The notes beneath the pieces are model-generated. The model was not told the DNA's origin. It did not search any database and was given only the letters and a program-made list of their open reading frames with translations. Below, piece by piece: positions 25,701 through 33,188 of a stretch of 49,036 bases of DNA. Source of the stretch: Protostelium mycophagum (lineage: Eukaryota > Evosea > Variosea > Protosteliida > Protosteliaceae); contig MZNV01001993.1 of NCBI GenBank assembly GCA_002081555.1, positions 1 through 49,036 on the forward strand, given 5' to 3'. The position numbers and the translations under genes are program-made. How positions within the stretch are numbered: position 1 is the stretch's first letter; each line of letters starts with the position of its first letter.

Positions 25701-28700
25701 GTTGAGCGAAGGGATGCTGCCTGTGAGATAGTTACTGCCGCTTCCCTCCACAAAGAGATACGCGAGGTTGTTGATGTTCGAGAGAGATGCAGGTAGAGAG
25801 CCTTGGAACGGGGTGATGCCAAAAAGAGATATGTAAGACACTGGTCCGTAAGGCAGACAGTATATACCTGCTGGGATTTAGATTTTGAAACGGACCGTTT
25901 GGCGGGAAAACTCACCCGACCATGTGGTGTATTTGGAGTTGTACAAGCACTGGGGGATTCCAGACCAGAGAGTTGTAGATACACCAAGATTCGTACGTAA
26001 ATCAGTAAGAGCTGATATCTCAATATTGGGAATGACACAAAGATTGAGTGGACCAGACCCAACACAAGCCGCCGGAAGGCCCTGAGGGGTGCACACAAAT
26101 CCTCCTACCGGAGTGTTTTGAGCCAGGGAGCAGGTTGTCAGACTGGATAAGAAGGGCATAGTTCCGTTGAGATAATTATTGGTCAAGACCAGAGTGCGTA
26201 AAGCTGGCATGGAAGCTGACGTCATCAGTCAGAAATTCAGAAAAATGTAGCGCACCAAAGGAAGGGATTGAACCATTGAGATTATTGTTTGCCAGTAATA
26301 AGGACACCAGATTATTCATGGAACCAATAGATGATGGGAAAACACCGTTCAAACCAGCGTTCGTCATGTCACTGTACATATCAGAGACGTCATGGTCGAA
26401 TCTCAATGATTGTATTCGAGATATCTTACATGTATTGCAGAGAAATGGGAAGGTTTGAGGGTAGAGAGTTGGTGAATGAGGTGTAGCTCATGTTAAGATA
26501 AGTCAACCCCGTCATTGTGTTTAAATTTGAAGGAACATTGCCGGTGAAGCTGTTACCGCCCAGACTTAGCGTAACAAGCGTGCTGGGAAGTGCGGGAACA
26601 CTTCCTGATAATTGATTGCTCGCGACGCTCCTGTCAAAGGGTCATTTTAATTTTTATTCAATTGAGACTCACAGATAAGTCAGCTGAGGCATAGACGCAA
26701 AACCACTTGGCATTGACCCCGTGAGACTATTTCCACTGACGTCACTACACGTCATCAGCACCACAAGAATGAAGATATACTCACAAGTAGGTCAGTCCCG
26801 TCAATCCTCCAATATTCGCTGGCATACTCCCGCTGAGCGTATTGCCTGACAAGTCCAACTTTGACAAAGTAGTCCATCCCGAAAAATTCATTACTGTGCC
26901 GTTGAAGCTATTCCCTCCGCCGATATCCCTGACAAGATCTCAGTTTTGATGAACACGAGAATCATCAGAAGTCCTTACAAAAAGGAGAAGTTTGAGGCGA
27001 AAATCCAGGCGGGAAGATTTCCACCCATTCTGTTGGCATGTAATTGGAGATAGACCATTGTGCTGGCGTTCAAGTTGGGGAGAGGACCTGTCAGTCTGTT
27101 GTCGATTGCATTCAAGTAAGTGAGACTCGTGAATGTCGACATGGACGCGGGTAAAACTCCGGTCGAGCCAAACTCCGCAATAGAAATGTACACGATGGCT
27201 CCTGTCTTGTCACATACGACACCTATGTGATGTCATGACGACATTCACGTCCATCTACAACTCTCACCTGACCAGGTGCTCACATAATTTGGGTATGTGC
27301 ATAAAGGAGTTCCAGTCCAAGTAGAAGAAATACTGAGATTTCCCTTCAAATCATAAAGTGATTGTAGTTGGGAGGGGGGGATGACACATAATGAGTATTG
27401 ACCGGTATATCCATAAGTACAAGCTCCGTAAATACCCTGAGGCGGGCACACAAATCCTACTTGTGTGGTGTTCTGCGCGATGGAGCAGTATGTCAGGCTT
27501 GGCATGTATGGCATGTACCCTGACATACTATTATTGGTCAAAACCAAAGATCTCAACAAGGGCAAAGAGGCTGTGGCTGTCAGACTTTATAGCATCATAT
27601 ACATACCTATTGAGGCGGGCACAGATCCGGTGAGATGATTTCCCGCCAAAAATAATGATTGTAGATTACTCATCGACCCCACAGAGGAGGGAAAAGCCCC
27701 GTACAATCCACAATTGGTCAAATCACTGATGACGTCATCGCCTGTATTTACAATAAAATGTCCAACTCACATGCTTGTCAATGTGGATGACAGACTAGAA
27801 GGTAAAGACCCCGACAGTGCGTTTCCGCTCATGTTGAGATATGTCAGTGCCATAGCTGACAGATTTGGCACTTGTCCGGAAAATTGATTTCCTCCGGTAT
27901 TCAAATAAGTAATGGAAGTGGGAAGTGATGGTAGAACTCCTGTGAGAACGTTCCCGCCTCCGAGGGACCTTTTATATATCAGTATGACGTCATCAGCCAC
28001 GTGACTCACAGTTTGGTCAGACCGGTCATGAGAGTCAAGTTGGAGTTTAATGGACCAGTGAAGCTATTTCCACTCACATCTCTGCATAATATGTTAAAAA
28101 TATATATTATCGGAACAAACAAATGATTTTTTAGAAATGAAATCCCCACATCTGTTGCAATGTCGCGGGTAAATTATACGGAATATTTCCGGTCAACGAG
28201 CTTCCAGAAAAGTCCCTGAAATTTCATGAGACCATGATGATGTCATCATCATACGAACAGTGTGGTCAGTTGAGTCAGTTTGGAGAAGTCTGCGGAAGGT
28301 TGAATGCTTCCGGTCAGACTATTTCCTGTGAAGACGAACTCGTTAATCGCCGTAAAATTCCCCAAGTTCGCGGGAAGTGGCCCGGAAAAGCTGTTTCCGT
28401 CCAAACGCCTGCGAAGATTAGAAAAATCAAAATCAAAATCTACAAAATATAAAAAACTTTGCAAAAACTTTGCAAAGTATAAAATCTCACACTATGACGA
28501 GGCTCGTGAGAACAGCAAAATTGGTAGGGATATTGCCGCTCATCAAGTTGCCTGACAAAGATAAATAGGCCAGATTAATTGCCCCCGTGATATTTGGGAA
28601 GTGACCAGTTATGGCATTGTAAGCTAAATTCAGGTACGTGAGGGACGTAAGGCTTCCCATGCTCCCAGGCAAAACTCCGGGCAGGTACAATTCTCCGATA

Positions 28701-29753
28701 TTGATGTAATTGATCCGGCCGTTAGAAAGACACAAGACCCCTACTGCATCAGTATCTCTAAAGATCTTTATCTGCCTTTATGGCGAAGTGTCAGATTTTC
28801 TGGCAAAGACAAACCAAAATTAGATTTTGTACAATAATTGTTTCTGAGCACTATATCTTCCTGCTTCTATATCTAAATAATAACACTCACCATTGTAGCC
28901 AGCGACAGCCGTGTTAGAATTGCAAACAGGAGTACCAGCCCATCCAGGAATATTCAAGGCGGTGTCGAGATCCACCAAAGCTTGTACCTCTGCTGCAGGG
29001 ATGAGGCACAGGTTGATGCCTGCAGAATCGGCACATCTCGGGCTGGATGATTGACAATAAAAGCCCTGTTGTGCTGTGGCTTGTCTAATGTAACAAGTCC
29101 CAGCGGTTGTAAAAGAAGGAAGAGATCCACTGAGTTGATTTCCTCCCAGATCAAGATTCACGAGAGATAATGAAGCGAGATTAGAGGGAACGCTGCCAGT
29201 AAAGGAATTACCAGAAACGTAGAAGTTTCTCACAGAGTTTGGAAGTATAGGCAATGGTCCAGTGAAGGAGTTGTTCCTCAGATCACTGAAAGATTACATG
29301 ATTTGTTCATATTGCTATGATCACTTGAGAAAATGGAGAAAAATACTCACATGTTCGTCAGTGCGGTTAAAACAGACCAATTATAGGTTCCAGAAAATGA
29401 ATTGTTTGAAGCCAGTATTTGATACAACTGAGTCATCTGGGTGAAAGAAGAGGGAAATGTTGCCGTGCTGCCCACATTTGCGATGTTAATGCCAGTCACT
29501 CGACTGTTAGAATCACAACCGATTCCCGCCCAAGTGTCACAAGACGGGGTGCCTAATCATATCAGCCTCCATTTCTAATTATACCACGCTTTCTGATATT
29601 CAAGGCTCTAAACTCACCAGTCCACGAGGAAGGAGGTGGACTCATTGCATTCTTAAGATCATTCAGAGCCGCAGTGTCTGGTGCACTGACCAGCCCCGAA
29701 GAGACATGATAAGCGAAAGAGAGATATATACAAAGAGTACACAGACTCTTCAT
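3646..29753 (-). CDS. giant multi-module leucine-rich-repeat transmembrane receptor
   Basis: The whole 26-kb stretch on the minus strand reads as consecutive LRR exons of plant-type consensus (LxxLxLxxNxLxGxxP) separated by short introns. A signal peptide (MKSLCTLCIYLSFAYHV) starts at 29753, and the only membrane helix (GAAALILLIVGIAI, near 4.55-4.61 kb) is at the far end. In between, 18 caps of the type LCxIPxAExxALLDLRTSLG, then WPGTPxC, then a GVxC-type motif recur about every 1.35 kb. I followed splice junctions in frame at several inter-module points (about 28.9-28.7, 8.13-8.07, 7.2-6.7 and 4.5-3.8 kb) and met no stop. After introns this would be a protein of roughly 6,500-7,000 residues (estimate). 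There is no kinase domain. The alternative is several adjacent genes or a partly decayed array; but only the first has a secretion signal and only the last a membrane anchor, which argues for one receptor. Ligand unknown. Confidence 0.68.
4884..10267 (-). repeat. modules 16-18: divergent LRR modules nearest the membrane
   Basis: Caps are in exons at 10267-9638 (GFCSLPGEQLASLQDLKSAL, then WIGTPNC), 8332-8111 (YGSAKQAMLDIRSTYS, then WTGVSCD) and 6733-6482 (LCSIPVVQSSALQQLSTFTS, then WSGTPSCSWNGL). They keep the cap architecture but have lost most of the residue identity seen among modules 2-15, and they are spaced 1.55-1.65 kb apart. The LRRs between remain regular (LYLNNNGFNDGLATSL; LDLSSNILSGNITDN). 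They are probably the oldest modules or are held by a different function, such as juxtamembrane packing or dimerisation. That is inference. Confidence 0.65.
10641..10655. repeat. mini-hairpin TGCGGC-ATA-GCCGCA
   Basis: A perfect 6-bp stem with a 3-base loop, inside an intron of the giant receptor. Related hairpins occur at 33512-33528, 34444-34456 and 42583-42597. Confidence 0.5.
13282..13304. repeat. inverted repeat straddling a 3' splice site
   Basis: TGACACGT (13282-13289) and ACGTGTCA (13297-13304) form a perfect 8-bp inverted repeat with a 7-base loop. On the minus strand the loop reads GACAGTG, so the acceptor CAG and the first exon bases sit in the loop of a possible hairpin in the receptor pre-mRNA. 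Confidence 0.6.
25384..25401. repeat. ACGTCA inverted repeat at a 3' splice site (copy A)
   Basis: TGACGT (25384-25389) and ACGTCA (25396-25401) enclose CACTAC. On the minus strand the loop is GTAGTG, containing the acceptor TAG. The exon side encodes the SDVSGN start of an LRR. Confidence 0.6.
26737..26754. repeat. ACGTCA inverted repeat at a 3' splice site (copy B)
   Basis: The same 18-base structure as at 25384 recurs one module away, with TGACGT at 26737-26742, the same CACTAC loop, and ACGTCA at 26749-26754. The flanks are also alike (ATTTCC(A/G)C upstream, TCAG downstream), which points to duplication of the neighbouring modules. Confidence 0.6.
28740..29753 (-). other. signal peptide and short first LRR module of the giant receptor
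   Basis: The start exon encodes a basic N-terminus, a hydrophobic core (LCTLCIYLSFAY) and a likely cleavage region (HVSSG). The LRRNT-like cap follows at once (DTAALNDLKNAM, then PPSSWTGTPSC and WAGIGCDSNSR). The module is short: the second cap (NLCLIPAAEVQALVDLDTAL) follows only about 0.7 kb later, half the usual spacing. The start is chosen because it is the only exon in the array with a secretion signal. The frame from WTG across the intron into TPSCDTWAG is continuous. Confidence 0.7.
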
Positions 29754-30035
29754 GATGATGAGCCAGTTGGTTGAAGGTGAAGTAACACCCGTCTATTTCC
29801 AGAATGCTGAGAACAAAAATTATTTCAGGAACCTTGAAATTGAATTATTGAAACCAAGGTATGGCCTCTGCAGAACTTGAAAAGTAGACAATCAATTTCT
29901 CTTGTCTTAACGAAATGAATGACAAGGAATATATTGTTCATTTTAGAGGGAAGCTGAGCGTGCCAGAAAATCAGATATTTATTCTCCATTTACAACGAGA
30001 CAATTTTTCGGTGTCGGCTGAGATTTGGATGCAGG
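29754..30035. promoter_or_regulatory. divergent promoter region of the giant receptor and a small membrane protein gene
   Basis: About 280 bases separate the receptor start (29753, minus) from the next start (30036, plus). It is moderately A/T-rich and I see no coding exon in it. Confidence 0.3.
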
Positions 30036-30390
30036 ATGGATGAAGATGCGGTGATCTTATCTGTTTTTGAGAAGTACAAACTCATGAAATTCTTTCAACA
30101 GATAGTGGTCTCATTCATTTTCTTTCAAAATCTGGTACGTATTGTATTGTCAGACATCACGATTTTCTAATTCTCATAGTTGGTGATATTGGTGGTCTTC
30201 TTCTTGGTCAGCTATACATGGCTTGAATTCTGCGCGAAAGAAATTGTGGAATGTGCGTTGATCATCTGTTTATGGTGGGTTTAATTAATATTCCTCGAAA
30301 TCGGTAATTCTGTTTGTATTACTTGTAAAATCTGTTCTTTTCGTTATGATCCTCAGTGAACGAGTAATGAAAATGAAAAAGTCCTTTTAA
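30036..30390 (+). CDS. small membrane protein with C-terminal dilysine ER-retrieval motif
   Basis: Three exons join in frame: 30036-30134, 30180-30274 and 30357-30390, giving about 75 residues. It begins MDEDAVILSVFEKYKLM. A long hydrophobic stretch follows (IVVSFIFFQNL, then LVILVVFFLVSYTWL), then a shorter one (EIVECALIICL). It ends KMKKSF, with Lys at -3 and -4, which fits the KKxx signal that returns type I membrane proteins to the ER. The upstream ATG at 30029 terminates after four codons, so 30036 is the plausible start. I do not recognise the family. It could be a small subunit of an ER complex. The three-exon model uses good GT/AG sites but is unsupported by homology. Confidence 0.5.
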
Positions 30391-30490
30391 AACATGATGG
30401 GCATTTCCATCGTGAAAGACAAATGTTGAATGATACAGCTGGTTATTCCGACTTCGAGTTATAGAAGGTAATGTCGATAATGACACGATC

Positions 30491-30851
30491 ATGTCCAGCG
30501 ATGAGACCCCATCTACCCCCTCTCAATGGGTAATTGTCAAGAATTTTCGTACCAAAAATAACTCGTCAGATGCGCTATGTCCCGCGGCTGTGGCGTAGAA
30601 AGAACCGAAAATCCGTCGCCATGACAAACATGGTCGACCGACGCCGTGACGGCATTGTAGTTGTACAGAATCCCCCTACCATTGTAGACGGGTTCATTTT
30701 ACCAAGCGTCGCCTTTGCCAGCGAGGGAGACCCTGGTGCAGAATCACCCCTCTACACCGAGCCAGAAGCACAACCACCGCTCGAAAGAAGAGAAGAACCC
30801 CTCGTGATGGAATTGGCGTCCATCTATAACCTTTCACCGGGGAACACGTGA
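30491..30851 (+). CDS. small basic protein of unknown function
   Basis: Exon 1 (30491-30529) encodes MSSDETPSTPSQW. A 40-base intron (GTAATT to TCAG) is followed by an in-frame exon, 30570-30851. The product is about 107 residues: a basic segment (RYVPRLWRRKNRKSVAM, then DRRRDG), a short hydrophobic part (GIVVVQNPPTIVDGFILPSV) and a Pro/Glu-rich C-terminus (EPEAQPPLERREEPLVMELA). No family is recognised and no membrane helix is certain. It lies in the same direction as the genes on both sides, only 22 bases before the next candidate start. Confidence 0.4.
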
Positions 30852-30873
30852 TCATGTACATAAAGAAACCCGA

Positions 30874-31278
30874 ATGAAACTCTCTTCTTCCCTCGTGTTG
30901 GGCGTCGTCGTTCCGGAAAGAGCGTTTTCCACCTTTTCGAGAATCTTCTACAGTAGCTTAACGCGAGTGTTTAAGACAGTTAACGCCACAATAATTTTTG
31001 TAGGGAGCTAAAGCTGTAGTCGTGAGCCCAGGTTCTGGCGGATTTTTTGTTCTTCCAAGAAAAGAATCAGCTGACCCACGGGAGAACTCGCAAAGCACAA
31101 CATCATTAAAGACACGAACGAGATGAGAAGACAATATACTTTTGAAGATCTGCTTGTAGAAGTGAACCAATTGGCCCTCGAGTTAATAGAAGGGAGAACC
31201 CCACCTCCATCGCCGACGACAATGTGGAAGAGAGGAATGGTCAATGACAAGATGGAAAAAACATTTGCTCGCCGATGA
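30874..31278 (+). CDS. small protein, possibly mitochondrial, function unknown
   Basis: A three-exon model gives a continuous frame. MKLSSSLVLGVVVPERAFST then FSRIFYSSLTR is joined across a 37-base intron (ending TTTTTGTAG) to GAKAVVVSP. A second intron of about 53 bases leads to ELAKHNIIKDTNEMRRQYTF, DLLVEVNQLALELIEGRTPP, and the end NDKMEKTFARR. The N-terminus is rich in Arg, Ser and Phe without acidic residues apart from one Glu, resembling a mitochondrial presequence (inference). The last exon is the best-supported part. If the second intron is not removed, the protein ends at 31126 in a different C-terminus. Not recognised. Confidence 0.4.
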
Positions 31279-31847
31279 GAGTGTGCAAGCCAACAAAATG
31301 AATCGAAATGCATATAAAATCAATTTTTTTAGTTCATTTCTCGTCTCATATCACCACAAGAACATCCTTTGGAGATTGCGCGTTGTAGAATAAAAATTGT
31401 AAAAATCAAAATTGCAAACTATTTACGCATAAAAAATCGAGGTGAGGTGCAGTGATATACTGACAAGTCCATCTCTAGCTGGGTGATGCCTCAATTCTGT
31501 CGACAGATAAGTAGCTGAATATTTAGAATTCGAAATCCTTGTACAAGGATTCGCATCTATGACTTTTGGCCAGAGTCTCAAAAATATCAAGTATTGATTT
31601 TGAGAAAATCAAACACTTGAGAAGATGCAAACGTGTGAAGCCCTTCGCTGATTTTAGAACTGGAATTAGAAGTTCGGTTGTCGACAAATCGAAAGGACAA
31701 GCCAAAAATTATATAACCGAAATTTCAAGTTTGACGTCCAAGATCACAATATGTCACATTCAACGCGCACATGTCCCGCTGCCACCTTTCGCGTCGGAAG
31801 ATTCGCACAGCATTCTGAAGCAGCCTCTCCCATTATTCACCACAAAT
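31279..31847. other. non-coding stretch upstream of the secreted chitin-binding enzyme
   Basis: No convincing exon was found in these roughly 570 bases. They contain one copy of the CGTTGTAGA word (31381-31389), an 18-bp palindrome (31534-31551) and a TATA-like AATTATATAA about 140 bases before the enzyme's ATG. This is likely its promoter. Confidence 0.4.
31534..31551. promoter_or_regulatory. perfect 18-bp palindrome
   Basis: AATCCTTGTACAAGGATT is exactly self-complementary and lies about 300 bases upstream of the GH19-like gene's ATG. A perfect palindrome of this length in a non-coding region suggests a dimeric protein-binding site or a cruciform. The role is unknown. Confidence 0.45.
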
Positions 31848-32870
31848 ATGGTCAACACGAAATCTTTAGCTCTTCTGCTGTGCTTCTTCGCCCTTGTCGC
31901 CGCCGAGTGTGGATGTGCTTCCAACATGTGCTGTTCCAAAGTGAGGACCGACTGCATCATTTTCGGTCGGCATCTAAACATTATCAGTGGGGATTCTGCG
32001 GTGTTGGAAATGATTACTGTGGAGAAGGATGCAAGCAAAACTGCCACAACAATCCAGGTCCTGGCCCTGCACCAAAGCCTACTCCAGGAGGATCTCTGTC
32101 TGTGTCTCAGCTCCAGGCTGTCATGCAGAACTCCCAATCATACCCTTACATCAACGACATTAATGCAGTTCTGAAACAATATGGCCTCAACACTCCTAAG
32201 CGCATGGCAGGATTCCTCGCTCAGGTGGGATCGCCGTTTGACCTTCCCGTCAAATTTTAAATATCAAACAGGTTCGCCACGAGACCGCCGGTCTGACTAC
32301 CTTCTACCAACCTGCCGACGGAGGAGCCGGAGCTGTAAGCATCTTTTCATCTTGTCATTATGTCAAGAACGACATGTGAATAATCGCAGATCCACATGCT
32401 TCCTGCCAACTTCAGAGTTGCCTGTGAGGACGTTCCCGAGATTAAATCCGCCTTCCAAAGAAGATTTGGAGGAGGCAACCCATGCCGTGCCGGTTCAGAC
32501 ATAGAGGCTGGAAAAGTGGTCCAGAACCCCAAGATCGCCTTCTTGACTGGAGCTTGGTGGATGGTAGAAGGCAGCAAGAAGATCCTTGGAGGTCCTTGCG
32601 GTGATTTGAGACCCGTCCTTGACCAGGTGATGATCACGAGGCTTACTCATCTCCTCATGTTGCTTTGTGCTGGATTTTTAATCATATCTGATGGTCATTT
32701 ATTATTTTATGGATCTACAACGAAGTAATTAATGTCAGGGACTTGGCAGCCAGAGCCCTCTCAGCGGATACTACATGGTTTCCAGATGTATTTTTGGAGG
32801 AAACTATGACGCTGGTCTCGCCCAGAGAGTGAACTACTATAACATCGCCAGACGTGTATTCAACGTTTAA
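31848..32870 (+). CDS. secreted chitin-binding (hevein, CBM18) protein with GH19/lysozyme-like domain
   Basis: Five exons: 31848-31940, 31988-32224, 32272-32334, 32390-32626 and 32739-32870, giving 253 residues. A signal peptide (SLALLLCFFALVAA) is followed at once by a hevein domain with eight Cys (CGCASNMCCSKWGFCG, then YCGEGCKQNC). After a Pro-rich linker (NNPGPGPAPKPTPGG) comes a lysozyme-fold domain: INAVLKQYGLNTPKRMAGFL, then AQVRHETAGL with the HET glutamate that is catalytic in GH19 enzymes, later GAWWMVEGSK, and LSGYYMVSRCIFGG. It should act outside the cell or in phagosomes on chitin or peptidoglycan. The GRGxxQ segment expected in plant GH19 is not evident; GAGAIHMLP stands nearby, so activity is uncertain. 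The stop codon overlaps an AATAAA signal. Confidence 0.83.
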
Positions 32871-33188
32871 TAAACAGTACATTTATAATTTAATGAGGAT
32901 TTTATTTTTATTAGACAAACAGGACTTTGGTCTAAATGCAAATTTACAACGAGGAAATTTGACAAAGAGGCTCTCAGAGGAAATGACAGAGACAACAAAG
33001 AATGGATGTCTTTCTGTCTCTTTCTCCACAGTGTCTTCAGAACATGAGGGTTGGAAACATTCCAGTCACACATTAGTGGACCTGTGCATACAGTAAGTGA
33101 CCTCATGATTCTAACAATAACACATCAATACGTGATGTTTGTTGCGGATCATTTCAATTTGTAAGAGGTCATCTCGTGTCGCGTTAAG
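32871..33188. other. intergenic stretch, nothing recognised
   Basis: After an AATAAA overlapping the upstream stop, this 318-base stretch contains no exon that extends a neighbouring gene and no repeat. It holds the end of the enzyme transcript and the promoter of the next LRR gene. Confidence 0.4.

Larger units (their letters stand above)
11227..29254 (-). repeat. modules 2-15: canonical LRR ectodomain repeats of about 1.35 kb
   Basis: Cap exons, N- to C-terminal, lie at 29254-28820, 27565-27245, 26225-25878, 25076-24579, 23694-23230, 22282-21872, 20831-20508, 19508-18999, 18422-17973, 16980-16663, 15641-15360, 14364-14005, 13045-12584 and 11538-11227. Each has the same order: a C-cap 'C-x5-Q(N)T-x3-GFxC' with a second Cys pair, then (N)LCxIPxAE, LLDLRTSLGVS, (Y/W)WPGTPxC and WPG, then an intron and a 'GxxC' motif. 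Next come exons carrying LRRs such as LTGTFPASMTAF and LDLGGNNFSG. Module borders, exon order and intron positions recur, so a multi-exon unit was duplicated with its introns. Modules 3 and 4 also share a near-identical intron 3' end (25383-25404 and 26736-26757). Confidence 0.78.

Noticed and set aside
25384-26754. TGACGTCA words as cAMP-response-element-like enhancers
   Set aside because: They lie at intron-exon borders, partly in codons for the LRR DVSGN start, so splicing or coding explains them better than transcription-factor binding.
4884-29753. Division of the LRR array into about 18 separate receptor genes
   Set aside because: Only the first has a signal peptide and only the last a membrane helix; caps follow the preceding LRRs directly and no intergenic gap is visible. 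Kept as the alternative model for RNA testing.
31566-32174. Frame running from upstream of the chitin-binding enzyme through its signal peptide
   Set aside because: The part before 31848 has no recognisable content. After 31940 it reads through an intron; splicing restores the hevein domain instead.
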